NCBI RefSeq assembly: GCF_028807635.1
Contig: NZ_JARBAX010000001.1
Coordinates: 4,203,501 to 4,267,500, forward strand
Length of the DNA stretch: 64,000 bases
Origin: Streptomyces spiramyceticus
GTDB taxonomy: Bacteria > Actinomycetota > Actinomycetes > Streptomycetales > Streptomycetaceae
Reading direction: 5' to 3'
The notes below the pieces were generated by a model. It was not told the DNA's origin. It did not search any database and saw only the letters and a list, made by a program, of their open reading frames with translations. A program made the position numbers and the translations under genes. How positions within the stretch are numbered: position 1 is the stretch's first letter; each line of letters opens with the position of its first letter. Below are positions 25,875-34,701 of the stretch, piece by piece.

Positions 25875-26534
25875 CTACTCGTACCGGTACTTGAGGGAGT
25901 CCGCCTCCGACTGCAGGACGTCGTCGATGGTCAGACCGGGCATCCGCAACTGGCTGAGAGTCACCTCGGCCGAGCTGGGCTGCGCATCGGCGGGCAGCCA
26001 CTCCTCGGGCTTCCACGCGGAACTGCGCAGCAGCGCCTTGGGGCAGTGCGGGTACACCTCTTCGATGCCCACCACCAGCGCGCTGACCGGCGGCTTGCCC
26101 ACGGCGGTCAGCTGAGAGAGCAGCTCCGGCCGGGCGGACACACAGGCGCGACCATTGACGCGCAGGGTGCTGGTGCGGCCGGGTATGACGAACAGCAGCC
26201 CGACCCGGCCGGTCTCCAGCACGTTCTGCCAGGTGTCCAGCCGCTTGTTGCCGGTGGCGTCCGGTATCGCCAGCGTCCGCTCATCAAGCACGGACACAAA
26301 CCCGGCGGGCCCGCCGCGCGGAGTGTTGTCGCAGTTCCCCTCGGCATCGGCGCTGGAGATGAACACCAGCGAGGCGCACGCGATGAGCTGCCGCGTCTTG
26401 TCGGTGAGGCGGTCCATCTGCTTGCGTACGGCGGCTTCACCGGGCAATTGGTACAGCTCGCGCAGTTCGGCGGCGTCGCGCACGGCATCGGCGCGCAGGT
26501 CCTCGAACAGGCTGCTGAGGTGGCTGTTTGACAT
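25875..26534 (-). CDS. PPOX-type flavoprotein (pyridoxamine 5'-phosphate oxidase-like)
   Basis: A 219-residue FMN-dependent protein of the PPOX split beta-barrel superfamily (MSMEG_1061-like). The signature includes RGGPAGFVSVLDERTLAIPD, NKRLDTWQNVLETGRVGLLF and STLRVNGRACVSARPELL. It probably reduces F420- or FMN-dependent substrates; which is unknown. The ATG at 26534 is chosen because the longer in-frame extension upstream looks non-coding. It diverges from nothing near; the gap to the next gene is 77 bp. Confidence 0.85.
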   Translation of the reverse strand: MSNSHLSSLFEDLRADAVRDAAELRELYQLPGEAAVRKQMDRLTDKTRQLIACASLVFISSADAEGNCDNTPRGGPAGFVSVLDERTLAIPDATGNKRLDTWQNVLETGRVGLLFVIPGRTSTLRVNGRACVSARPELLSQLTAVGKPPVSALVVGIEEVYPHCPKALLRSSAWKPEEWLPADAQPSSAEVTLSQLRMPGLTIDDVLQSEADSLKYRYE

Positions 26535-26611
26535 GAACGCAAACCTAGAACATGTACGCGTCCGGCAACTGACGCCCGCCCGGACGGTCGGCCCTGGGCG
26601 AGGGGCGACGG

Positions 26612-27466
26612 TCAAAGACACGCCCTGAGCGCCGCCACTCTCCGACGTACATCCTCCGCATGGCCGCCGGACTCGCAGCCGGACTCGCCCCCTCCGCCGT
26701 CTCCCCGGCACCTCTTGCACAGCCCGTCCGGCAACAGCTCAGGCAGCCCGGGTGCGCCGCACTCCGCGCACTCCACCAGGACCTGCCGCCGCGAAGGCCC
26801 CGGCACAGCGGGCCGTACGGGCATACTCGGCGGCATCTTGTCCCGCAGTCGGCGTCGGACGAAGGCCCCGGGAGAGTGAACCTGATCCGGCAGCCCGGCG
26901 CAGAGCGACCGCAGCAGCTGGTCCGGGGTGATTCCCCGCGCAAGCCACTGCGCGGCGAGCTCTTCGAGCGCGAGGCACTCCGCGGCGGACAGCGTCAGCC
27001 GCACATCGCAGCCGCCCAATTGGGCAAGCGCGCCGTACGCATCGGAACGCACGGCCGGCGCCGCCGCCTCCTCCGGCGGTACGTCGCCGCTGAGGAACCG
27101 CAGCCACCAGTCGCGGTCGCGCGCGGTGCGGCTGAAGTAGGTGTGGAACACCCACTGGGTCAGCCCTTCGCCGAGCGGCACGCGCAGCCGCCGCAGGTGC
27201 CCGGCGCGGGTGAGAGCAACGAGCGCGGAAGCAACCGCCTGCTGTCCGTACCGGGGCAGGTGCTTGGCCAGCGTTTTCACGTCCATCGCGGCGCCCTCGG
27301 GCAACCGGTCCAGGTAGGCGGCGATGGCCGCCTCTCGGGCGGGCAGATGATCGAACTCACCCTTGCGTCGCACCGCTTGCCCGGGGACGTTGCGTTTGCC
27401 GTACCCCGGCTTGGCCAGGGGGTGTGCGGACGCGGGCAGGGCAGCGTTAAAGTCTTCAGAAGCCAC
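26612..27466 (-). CDS. Winged-helix DNA-binding protein with C-terminal zinc ribbon
   Basis: A 284-residue protein. Residues 40-105 look like a MarR-type winged helix (KTLAKHLPRYGQQAVASALV, then GHLRRLRVPLGEG). Residues 240-262 hold a zinc ribbon (CAECGAPGLP...LCKRC). It may be a regulator with an added metal site. I do not recognise a named family. A strong + strand hairpin lies just upstream of the start at 27496-27529, so transcription entering from that side is unlikely. Confidence 0.65.
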   Translation of the reverse strand: MASEDFNAALPASAHPLAKPGYGKRNVPGQAVRRKGEFDHLPAREAAIAAYLDRLPEGAAMDVKTLAKHLPRYGQQAVASALVALTRAGHLRRLRVPLGEGLTQWVFHTYFSRTARDRDWWLRFLSGDVPPEEAAAPAVRSDAYGALAQLGGCDVRLTLSAAECLALEELAAQWLARGITPDQLLRSLCAGLPDQVHSPGAFVRRRLRDKMPPSMPVRPAVPGPSRRQVLVECAECGAPGLPELLPDGLCKRCRGDGGGGESGCESGGHAEDVRRRVAALRACL

Positions 27467-27495
27467 GAGATCGCTCCACGGATCTTGTAGGTCAG

Positions 27496-27529
27496 ACCCC
27501 GGTCAGGTGCGCTAACACCTGGTCGGGGT
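27496..27529 (+). terminator. Hairpin with T-rich tail, plus-strand terminator candidate
   Basis: Arms 27496-27509 and 27516-27529 pair perfectly if two G-U wobbles are allowed on the plus-strand RNA, and TGTTTGTTG follows. No plus-strand gene precedes it, so it may end an antisense transcript. The 226-bp gap between the 26612 gene and trmO otherwise holds only an imperfect second inverted repeat near 27540-27560. Confidence 0.45.
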
Positions 27530-27692
27530 TGTTTGTTGTCGCGAACGCTAAGCGCTCGCAACACCCCGTGGCAAGCCGATCACGAAAAGTCACCTTCGGT
27601 GCCACGGGGGCCAATTGGGAGGGTGGGTGGGTTGAGCCGACCACCCATTCCGTTAAGAAGGCGCTCGGATCCCGAGCCCCGAATCCCGGATC

Positions 27693-28172
27693 TCACCGGG
27701 GCGGCGGCGCCCAGTAATCCCCCAGCATCTCGCCGGGCCACGCGGGCTGCCGCTGATCACCGCGCGGTCCGAACTCGGCGAAGTACGGGGCGAGGTCGTA
27801 GACCGGGGTCCCGTCGATGGCGTCCAGGTCGGTCACGTGCAGATCCAGTCCGTCGGCCTTGAGCAGCCGGGGGAAGCTCACGGCCAGCTGATTCGGCCGG
27901 CGGTGGTTGCGGTGTACGAAGGTGCCGGTCGCCGGCCAGGCCGGGTTGTTGCGCGGGCTGCGGGCGTGAAGGGCGACGTCGTCGGGCGAGGCCTTGTGGA
28001 AATGCCAGGTCACCACCAGATGCGAGAACTCCTCGATCCCCTGCACCGACTCGACCGGGAAGCCGGGGTTGAGACGGATGATCGACGTGGTCCCGCCCCA
28101 GTGGTCGTCGGTGGGTTCAACGCGCCCTCCGACCACCGTGCCAATGGGCTTGATCTCCAGCGACTGAGTCAC
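27693..28172 (-). CDS. trmO: tRNA (N6-threonylcarbamoyladenosine-N6)-methyltransferase TrmO-like
   Basis: A 159-residue protein of the UPF0066/TrmO family, an S-adenosylmethionine-dependent enzyme that methylates t6A at tRNA position 37. The family shows IGTVVGGRVEPTDDHWGG at the start, ARSPRNNPAWPATGTFVHRN and the block NQLAVSFPRLLKADG. Later DLDAIDGTPVYDLAPYF is also conserved. It is a single-domain short form, shorter than the E. coli enzyme, which may make activity narrower. Confidence 0.85.
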   Translation of the reverse strand: MTQSLEIKPIGTVVGGRVEPTDDHWGGTTSIIRLNPGFPVESVQGIEEFSHLVVTWHFHKASPDDVALHARSPRNNPAWPATGTFVHRNHRRPNQLAVSFPRLLKADGLDLHVTDLDAIDGTPVYDLAPYFAEFGPRGDQRQPAWPGEMLGDYWAPPPR

Positions 28173-28202
28173 GCGCCCTCCTCATTCTTCGACGTTGCGC
28201 GG

Positions 28203-29591
28203 TTAATCTACTTGGCTGAGATAGCCGGTCGCGCGGGCGCTCAGCCGGGCCGCAGCGGGCACTCCTCGGTTCCGGTACGGGGAAAGCAGTCGGCGGATAT
28301 CGATGACCGCTTGCCGGGCGCGACCCGAATAGACGCCGTCCTCCATCGCATCAAGCGCTCGGCTCCATGTCGCGCATGCCTCCTCAACCCTTCCCCCGGC
28401 CACCTGAACCGCCCCGAGATAGCCAAGCGTCACCAAGTGGGTCCGGCGGAAGGTGGTGGCCTTGCGGGTCCGTACGCTGCGATTGAACTCACGGACAGCG
28501 CCTTCGCGGTCTCCGCATTCCCGCAAAGTGCAGGCCGTCTCGTGAGCCAGCGAAGCCTCCGCGAAGAAGAACGTGCGGTTTGGTTCCTGTATCCCCGGCC
28601 CCGCTGACGACAGATCGTCCTCGGCGTTCAGCAGGGCCTTCGCAGCAGCCCGTTTCTTGCCAATGGCGGCGAGGCTTCGGGCGTACACGACGCCCAGCAG
28701 CGCTCTCTCCCGGGGCGTGGCTGCTGCGTAGCGCTGCCCTTCCATGGAGGCAGACGCGAGGTCCAGGCCCTGCTGATGGAAGCCGAGATCGATGGCTTGG
28801 TGAGCCATCGCGCGCAGGATGTGACCGCTCAATGGCGGGTCGTCGGCCTGCGCCGCGAGCTTTACCGCCAGGGTGAAGTACTTCTGGGCCAACGCGTGGT
28901 CACCATTGTCGAACGCCATCCAGCCCGACAGGTAGGAAAGTTCACCCGCTGCCGAATACATCTCCCGTCGTACGTGCTCGCTCGCGAAATGGCCGTGCAG
29001 GAAGCTGGTGACATCCGTACGCAGATATTCGACGAGAGCTCGCCGACCGTGGCCCCCGCCGCGCTGCTGATCGACCCGCGAAAAGGCTGCCGTCATGTCC
29101 TGGACGATTGCCACGTCTCCGCGCCCTACCCGTCGTGAGTCGACAGGGCTGAGGGGCTGGCTGGAGGCCATCTCCACCCACCAGTCTTCTCGCGGCAGCG
29201 CCAGTGCAGTGATCGAGTACACCGCGCCTGTCAGAAGGCTTCGCCGGTCCGCGTTCAAATCGGATCTCCCGAGGTCGGGCAGCACGATCAATGGGTCGAT
29301 ATGCCAGTCCAGTGCGCTCTGAGTGGGAGGGGTGGGATCTGAGAACCCGAGTTCCTCCGGGGTGATTGGACGCTTCAGGCGGCGGGACAGTGCCTGGCAC
29401 AAGACTATGGGTGCCTGACCCGAAGGCATGGTCCCGCCCACCCACATGGTGATGTGCCCGCGTCCAATATGGGTGAAGTCGTCCAACTTGCTCTCTTGGG
29501 CAACGCGAATGAATGCAGCCGCTGCCTGGGCCCGTGACCAGCCCGCTTCCGCCAGCAGTGCTGCGAGATGCTCATTTCGTGTACGCGCCAT
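28203..29591 (-). CDS. XRE-family regulator with a TPR-type C-terminal domain
   Basis: A 462-residue protein. The first 90 residues are a helix-turn-helix (RNEHLAALLAEAGWSRAQAA, FIRVAQESKLDDFTHIG, then GHITMWVGG) and the rest is TPR-like helical repeats. Such Streptomyces regulators act on development or antibiotic genes. The ATG at 29591 is the first Met of the frame with a plausible context. It diverges from an ATPase-fold gene across a 283-bp gap, so the two probably share a regulatory space. Confidence 0.82.
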   Translation of the reverse strand: MARTRNEHLAALLAEAGWSRAQAAAAFIRVAQESKLDDFTHIGRGHITMWVGGTMPSGQAPIVLCQALSRRLKRPITPEELGFSDPTPPTQSALDWHIDPLIVLPDLGRSDLNADRRSLLTGAVYSITALALPREDWWVEMASSQPLSPVDSRRVGRGDVAIVQDMTAAFSRVDQQRGGGHGRRALVEYLRTDVTSFLHGHFASEHVRREMYSAAGELSYLSGWMAFDNGDHALAQKYFTLAVKLAAQADDPPLSGHILRAMAHQAIDLGFHQQGLDLASASMEGQRYAAATPRERALLGVVYARSLAAIGKKRAAAKALLNAEDDLSSAGPGIQEPNRTFFFAEASLAHETACTLRECGDREGAVREFNRSVRTRKATTFRRTHLVTLGYLGAVQVAGGRVEEACATWSRALDAMEDGVYSGRARQAVIDIRRLLSPYRNRGVPAAARLSARATGYLSQVD

Positions 29592-29874
29592 GATGCGCCC
29601 TCGTATGTCCGATGGCCTGTTGCCACCTTGCCGAATCTCAGGGCTTGAGCCTGTCAGGCTGCTGCCCGCGCAGAACGACGAAAGTAGCCGCAATACCCCT
29701 GCAAGGGTGGGCAATTGGCTAGACCGTACCCATGCGTGTGGAGGCGTAGCGGGGAAACGAGCCTTTACCACTTTGACCAGCCTGAGGTCTCTCATGGGAT
29801 ACCCAGTCGGGCTGCACCACGGTTGCCTGTTTGTGTCCGCCCAACCTCTCGGACGCAGGAAGGAAGCCGAGCAC

Positions 29875-30366
29875 ATGAGACGCCCCCACAAGGGAGTGAC
29901 AACAGTCGAGCCGAGATCACGCCCACTTGTCGAGTCGGCTACGCAAGGGATGGCCATAGGGCTGAAGCGCGAGGTGTCCGAAGTCGCGAGAGTCAGAGAC
30001 GAGTTGTCGCGTTGCTTGGTGGCTTGGCGCATCCCCAGAGCCATCGACGACACGCTTCTGGTCGCGAACGAACTTGTCGCCAACGCTCTGGTGCATACCG
30101 CCGGAGACGACATCGGGCTGACCGCGACATACGGCGATGGACTGCTCCTCGTCGAGGTGCGGGATGCCAGTGATGAGCCGCCCAGTCCCGTCGCAGATGC
30201 GGGACTGGACGTATGCGGACGGGGGCTGGCGATGGTTCATGCGCTCAGCTCCGACTGGGGTTGGACGCGTCGCGCTGAGGGCGGCAAGAGCACCTGGGCG
30301 CTGCTGGCGGTGCGCCGTGCCGAGTCGCCGAAGCGCCGAGTAGAGACGAGGGAAGGGTGTCCCTGA
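29875..30366 (+). CDS. HATPase_c-domain protein (anti-sigma kinase-like)
   Basis: A 163-residue protein with the GHKL fold of RsbW-type serine kinases. The N-box region reads LVANELVANALVHTAGD, followed by VRDASDEPPSP and GRGLAMVHALSSDWGW. The ATG at 29875 has AGGAAG upstream; an ATG at 29794 with GAGG is an alternative that adds 27 residues. It probably phosphorylates or sequesters an unknown partner. Its stop overlaps the next small gene (TGATG). Confidence 0.8.
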   Translation: MRRPHKGVTTVEPRSRPLVESATQGMAIGLKREVSEVARVRDELSRCLVAWRIPRAIDDTLLVANELVANALVHTAGDDIGLTATYGDGLLLVEVRDASDEPPSPVADAGLDVCGRGLAMVHALSSDWGWTRRAEGGKSTWALLAVRRAESPKRRVETREGCP

Positions 30367-30455
30367 TGCAACACACACTGAGTGAGTGCGACCACGAGTG
30401 GGTGCAGTGGAGCGGGCAGCAGCGTTGTCGTAAGTGCGGCGCGACTCAGGGGTAG
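30366..30455 (+). CDS. 29-residue zinc-ribbon micropeptide
   Basis: ATG 30366 lies in the stop of the ATPase-like gene (TGATG). The peptide reads MQHTLSECDHEWVQWSGQQR then CRKCGATQG, with four metal-ligand candidates: Cys8, His10 and the CxxC pair at 21 and 24. The tight coupling and its codon use suggest it is expressed. A phosphotransferase-like gene starts 7 bp downstream. No known family. Confidence 0.55.
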   Translation: MQHTLSECDHEWVQWSGQQRCRKCGATQG

Positions 30456-30462
30456 GGGACAT

Positions 30463-31251
30463 ATGGGACCGCATGTCGAGTGGGAAGAACTTCCTGACGA
30501 CGTTCGGCAGGCCGTTGAGCTGCGGACGGGCCGTGTGGTCGCGGCAGAGGTGGTCGAGGAAGGGCTCAACTGCTCGACCGCGCTCGTTCTGGACACTGAA
30601 CGGGCCGGGGCCGTCTTCCTCAAGGGTGTACTTCTGACGGACAGCGCGGGGGTCGGCGCGCTGACGGTCGAAGCCCGGGTCAACACCGCTGTCGCGGGTG
30701 TCGGCCCCCGCCTTCTATGGGCGGGAATCCAGGCGGGTGGCTGGTACTGCCTCGTCTTCGACTACGTCGACGGCTGCCATGCGGACCTGAGCCCCGGATC
30801 GCCCGATCTGGATTCCGTGGCGCTTCTGTTGCGCAGGATGCAGCTGCTCAGGGCTCCGGCGTTGCCCTTTCCGCAGCTCGCAGCCAGATTCCGGGCGTAC
30901 TTGTGTCCGGGGGAGGCTGGTCTGTTGCGTGGGGACCATCTGCTTCATACGGATGCCAACCCGCACAACATCCTGATCAGCGACGACGGCTCGGCCTCCC
31001 TGGTGGACTGGGCCATGCCCGCTCTCGGGCCCGCCTGGGTGGATGCGGCGTACACCGCCGTACGACTCATGGAGAGCGGGATCGCTCCCGTGCGTGCCAG
31101 GGCCTGGCTGTACGGCTTCGAAAGCTGGAAACAGGCGGATGTGAAGTCCGTACGGACATTCATCGGTGTGACGTGCAGGCACTGGGACGCCGTGGTCGGG
31201 CCGGACAAGGCGCGGCCGAGCAATCAGCGCTTTCTTCAACTCATCGAGTGA
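30463..31251 (+). CDS. Aminoglycoside-phosphotransferase-like kinase
   Basis: A 262-residue protein with the APH/choline-kinase fold. The Brenner motif is LHTDANPHNILISDDG, followed by SLVDWAMPALGPAWVD with the metal-binding Asp. The N-lobe is less conserved. It may phosphorylate a small molecule rather than an antibiotic; the cluster context (regulator, ATPase-fold protein, zinc peptide) suggests a self-contained signalling unit. The ATG at 30463 has GGGGAC upstream. No transcription terminator was noticed in the 128 bp after it. Confidence 0.75.
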   Translation: MGPHVEWEELPDDVRQAVELRTGRVVAAEVVEEGLNCSTALVLDTERAGAVFLKGVLLTDSAGVGALTVEARVNTAVAGVGPRLLWAGIQAGGWYCLVFDYVDGCHADLSPGSPDLDSVALLLRRMQLLRAPALPFPQLAARFRAYLCPGEAGLLRGDHLLHTDANPHNILISDDGSASLVDWAMPALGPAWVDAAYTAVRLMESGIAPVRARAWLYGFESWKQADVKSVRTFIGVTCRHWDAVVGPDKARPSNQRFLQLIE

Positions 31252-31379
31252 GGGCCTGCCGTGGGCTGCGCGTTCGGTCGTCTGTTCCCAATTTTCCCTG
31301 CGCGGAGGTCTCTTGATCTTGTACGTTGATCGCACAAACCACTGACCATGGTTGTTTTGTCTTCAGGGGGAAATGAGTC

Positions 31380-31838
31380 ATGCGCAAATTCATCGTTGCC
31401 GCCGCGGCATCGTCCGCACTTGTCCTTGCCTTCGGGGCGGCGGCTCCTGCGGGCGCTGCCGAGCAGGCGGCTCCGCCCGAGCCGGGGGTGTTCGTCACCA
31501 ATGGCGACCACGTTCACATCTCCAGCACGGCGCCCGCCACCGCGTCCGCGCACGGATGGTGGAAGAAGATCAGCGGGCCCGGCACCAAGGCGAAGGTGAC
31601 CATCGAGCTGCAGGCGCTGGACTACCGGGACAACAAGTGGAAGACGGTCGCGACCGGCTCCAAGACCGTGAAGTCCGGCGGTGGCAGCGTCAACCGGGCC
31701 AATGCCCGCAAGACGTGTACGAACCGGGTCATGCAGGTAAAGTGGCGCAGCCGTATCGACGTCGACCTCATTGGTGTCGCCGACTCGCCGGAGAAGGCCA
31801 TCACGGCGACCAAGACACTCTGGTGCGGGGCCTTCTAG
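31380..31838 (+). CDS. Secreted small protein
   Basis: A 152-residue protein with a Sec signal peptide (MRKFIVAAAASSALVLAFGA, cleaved at about AAPAGAA). The mature part has two Cys (RKTCTNR and TLWCGAF) that may form one disulfide and is beta-rich with Lys/Thr stretches. No family is recognised. The start is preceded by CAGGGGGAAATGAGTC, a good site. It is followed 9 bp later by a gene of unknown function, probably in the same transcript. Confidence 0.75.
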   Translation: MRKFIVAAAASSALVLAFGAAAPAGAAEQAAPPEPGVFVTNGDHVHISSTAPATASAHGWWKKISGPGTKAKVTIELQALDYRDNKWKTVATGSKTVKSGGGSVNRANARKTCTNRVMQVKWRSRIDVDLIGVADSPEKAITATKTLWCGAF

Positions 31839-31847
31839 GAGACTGCA

Positions 31848-32642
31848 TTGTTGGGACCGGGCTCGGAATCGACCATGATCCTCGGTGTTCACGGAGTCCT
31901 CGGCCTGAAGCCCTGGATTCGTCGGGCGTACGAGGACGAGGGGCTCGAAGAGGACACCTTCAGCCTCGTGGTCAAGCGGACCATGGCCTACGGGTGGAGT
32001 TCGTTCCACGCCGGAGGCCCGGAAACCGGGCGCTGGGGCCACAACGACGCAGGCGGCGACTGGAGCCAGGACGGACGCGTTCGGCAGCTGGCCTGGCTCC
32101 AGGTCGACGTCCCGGGCGATCCGCGTGGGCAGCGTCTGCCGGTCCTTCCGGCTGCCACGGTTCTCGGTGACGTACTCCATCGCGTGGGCCAGTTCCAGCT
32201 CACGGGACTGCACACGCTGGCACCGATGGACCTGGCTGTCGACAGCCGCGCGGACCTTGCCAACGCGGCTGACTGGTTTTCCCTGGCGGAACAGGGCGGG
32301 GAGTCCGGTGAGTTCACCCTGTCCGTCCTCGGTACGGAGGGAGCGGACCTGCCCGGGCGCATGGCCGGCATTCTCGCCTCAGCCCTGGACCGTACGTACG
32401 GATGCATGACCATCGAGGCTTCACCGGCCGACGACGGCACCGCACGGGCCGGGCTGTCCCTGCCGCTGGCCGGGGAGTTGCAGACGGAAGGCCTGCGGCA
32501 CGGTCCGGCCTTCCGGTGCGGTGTGCGGGAGTGGTCGCTGGACGTCGCCGCCTGGGCGACCGAGGTGTTCATCGATGCGGTGAGGGAGACGGGACCTACG
32601 GGGCCGGTGCTCCTCACGGTGTCCAGGCCTGCGGCCGCCTGA
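31848..32642 (+). CDS. Protein of unknown function, cytoplasmic
   Basis: A 264-residue protein from TTG 31848 (a second TTG follows directly). The AGGAGA site lies 5-10 nt upstream. It has several Gly/Asp-rich stretches (AGGPETGRWGHNDAGGDWSQ) and no signal peptide or known motif. The close spacing to the secreted protein gene suggests a shared transcript. It is probably unrelated to the AraC gene on the other strand, which ends 14 bp away. Confidence 0.65.
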   Translation: MLGPGSESTMILGVHGVLGLKPWIRRAYEDEGLEEDTFSLVVKRTMAYGWSSFHAGGPETGRWGHNDAGGDWSQDGRVRQLAWLQVDVPGDPRGQRLPVLPAATVLGDVLHRVGQFQLTGLHTLAPMDLAVDSRADLANAADWFSLAEQGGESGEFTLSVLGTEGADLPGRMAGILASALDRTYGCMTIEASPADDGTARAGLSLPLAGELQTEGLRHGPAFRCGVREWSLDVAAWATEVFIDAVRETGPTGPVLLTVSRPAAA

Positions 32643-32655
32643 GCGTCAGCCTCTG

Positions 32656-33624
32656 TCAGGCAGCAGCCCGCGCCTCCCGGCGGTATACGCCGGGAGCCGT
32701 GCCGTATTCGCGTTTGAAGGCTTTCGCGAAGGCGAACTCGGAGCCGTATCCCGTGCGGGAGGCGACGGTCGTCAGCGGTGCGTCGGATTCGCGCAGCAGT
32801 CTGGCGGCCGTTGTCATGCGCCAGCGGGTCAGATACGCCATGGGCGGTTCGCCGACGAGGGTCGTGAATCGTCGGGCGAAAGCCGCGCGGGAGAGGCCTC
32901 CCCGGTCGGCCAGCGCCTCGACGGTCCACGTCGCCGATGGGGCCTCGTGGATGGCCGCCAGGGCCGGGGCGACCGCCGAGTCGCCGAGCGCGGCGGCCCA
33001 GCCGGCGGCGGCTGCCGGTGGCTGGGCCTCCAGCCAGGCCCGCAGGATGTAGAGCAGGAGCGAGTCGATGAGGGTCGGCACAATGCCGTCCGATCCGATC
33101 CGCGGGTTCTCCAGCTCCGCGCCGAGCAACTGGACCGCCGCGCTCAGCTCGGGATGGCGTCCGTTCCGCGTCGGCAGGTGGATCACCTCGGGCAGCTGGC
33201 GGACCAGGGGGTGCGGACGCCCCTGGTCCAGGTGGTAGTTGCCGCACAGCAGGCTCGTACGGGCGCCGTCGCCGCCCATCGAGACGGTGGCGATCGGCGA
33301 ACCCGGACGGAAATGCTCCGGCCTCTCCTCCTCGGCGGGTGTGGCGGGATCGTCGGCGAGGATGTGGCCGCGGCCGTCGCGCAGGAAGATCACGTCGCCG
33401 GGGCTCAGCGCGATCGGCTTCAGCGGCTCCAGTGGCTCCAGTCGTCGCGCCGGTGCTTCCTCGTCCTCCAGCGGGATCAGCCAGCACGAGCCGTGCAGCA
33501 CCACATGGAAACCCGCCCCCGCGACGGACGGCAGCCGCAACCCCCACGGCGCGCGGCCTTCCGTACGGACGGACGTCGGACGCCCGGTGCGCATCGACGC
33601 CAGAGCTTCGGTCAGGATGTCCAA
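32656..33624 (-). CDS. AraC-family transcriptional regulator with cupin domain
   Basis: A 322-residue regulator. The N-terminal half is a cupin-like sensor (GDVIFLRDGRGHI); the C-terminus has two helix-turn-helix motifs, ALADRGGLSRAAFARRF and VASRTGYGSEFAFAKAFKRE. The ATG at 33642 opens the frame, but the sequence ATGAGGAGGGGGAGGACG reads as a ribosome site for a TTG at 33624, so I take the TTG. It likely regulates the oxidoreductase gene at 33660. Confidence 0.85.
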   Translation of the reverse strand: MDILTEALASMRTGRPTSVRTEGRAPWGLRLPSVAGAGFHVVLHGSCWLIPLEDEEAPARRLEPLEPLKPIALSPGDVIFLRDGRGHILADDPATPAEEERPEHFRPGSPIATVSMGGDGARTSLLCGNYHLDQGRPHPLVRQLPEVIHLPTRNGRHPELSAAVQLLGAELENPRIGSDGIVPTLIDSLLLYILRAWLEAQPPAAAAGWAAALGDSAVAPALAAIHEAPSATWTVEALADRGGLSRAAFARRFTTLVGEPPMAYLTRWRMTTAARLLRESDAPLTTVASRTGYGSEFAFAKAFKREYGTAPGVYRREARAAA

Positions 33625-33659
33625 CGTCCTCCCCCTCCTCATGGCCGCCCGAGACTGCC

Positions 33660-34586
33660 TCAGACGACGGTCAGTACGATCTTGCCCTGCGCACGCCCAG
33701 ATCCGACCACCTCATGCGCCTTGCCGGCCTCGGCCAGCGGGAACGTCTCGCCGACGTACGGGCGGATCCGCCCCGCGTCGACGAGCTCGGCGATCGCCTC
33801 CAACGACGCGTAGTCCGGCTCCACCGAGATCCCCGCGAAGCGGTACCCGGCCGCCTCGACCTTGGCGGCGAGCTCCCGGTCCCCGTGCTCCATGATGCTG
33901 ACGAGCATGCCGCCGGGCTTCAGCACGTTCAGGGAACGCTCGCCCTGGGAGTTGGAGTCGAAGACCACGTCGACGTTCGTCACCGCCTCGGTGAAGTCGG
34001 TGGTCCGGTAGTCGATAACCTCGTCGGCTCCGAGACCCCGTACGAAGTCGTGCTTGGCAGCACTCGCCAGCGCGATCACATGAGCACCGCGCGCCTTCGC
34101 TATCTGCACCGCGAGGTGACCGACGCCGCCCGCCGCCCGGTGGATCAGCACCCGGTCGCCGGCGGACACGTTCGCCGCGTTCACCAGGCCCTGCCAGGCA
34201 GTGAGCGCGGCGAGGGGGAGCGCGGCGGCGTGCACATGGTCGAGGGATGCGGGCTTACGGGCCAGCTGGCGCGACGGTGCTGCGACGTAGTCGGCGTAAC
34301 CGGTCGCGGCCCGGGGGAAGAACGGCATCCCGTACACCTCGTCGCCCACCTTGAACCGGGCCCCGGGGCCGGCTTCCTCGACTACGCCGGAGATGTCCCA
34401 GCCGACGCCGAAGACCGGCTCGCCGAGGAGGGGGAAGGCGCCGGACCTGACGGCCACGTCGACCGGGTTCACGGCGCTCGCGTGGACCCGTACGAGGACC
34501 TCTGCGGCGAGCGGCTCGGGTCGCTCGGTCTCGACGATTTCGAGTACTTCGGGACCGCCGAAGGACTTCTGGACAACAGCGCGCAT
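33660..34586 (-). CDS. NADP-dependent quinone oxidoreductase (MDR family)
   Basis: A 308-residue zinc-free medium-chain dehydrogenase. The Rossmann motif is VLIHRAAGGVGHLAVQIAKARG, the substrate block GVGWDISGVVEEAGPGARFKVGDEV. No zinc-ligand Cys set is present, so it is a quinone or enone reductase rather than an alcohol dehydrogenase. The ATG at 34586 (MRAVVQKSFGGPEVL) is preceded by GGGAGAC. It lies in line with the AraC-type gene on the same strand, 35 bp apart, so they may be one operon. Confidence 0.9.
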   Translation of the reverse strand: MRAVVQKSFGGPEVLEIVETERPEPLAAEVLVRVHASAVNPVDVAVRSGAFPLLGEPVFGVGWDISGVVEEAGPGARFKVGDEVYGMPFFPRAATGYADYVAAPSRQLARKPASLDHVHAAALPLAALTAWQGLVNAANVSAGDRVLIHRAAGGVGHLAVQIAKARGAHVIALASAAKHDFVRGLGADEVIDYRTTDFTEAVTNVDVVFDSNSQGERSLNVLKPGGMLVSIMEHGDRELAAKVEAAGYRFAGISVEPDYASLEAIAELVDAGRIRPYVGETFPLAEAGKAHEVVGSGRAQGKIVLTVV

Positions 34587-34701
34587 GGGGAGTCTCCCTG
34601 GGACGTTCGGGTTGATGTCCTCAACCGTAGGGAGATCCAACGAGCCGCAGAATGGCCTGCCGTCTCGGAAACATGTCCCAGCGTCTTGCGCCAGGGCTGG
34701 G

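Noticed and set aside
27496..27529. The hairpin near 27.5 kb as part of a tRNA gene
   Set aside because: No cloverleaf arms or T-loop sequence could be found around it.
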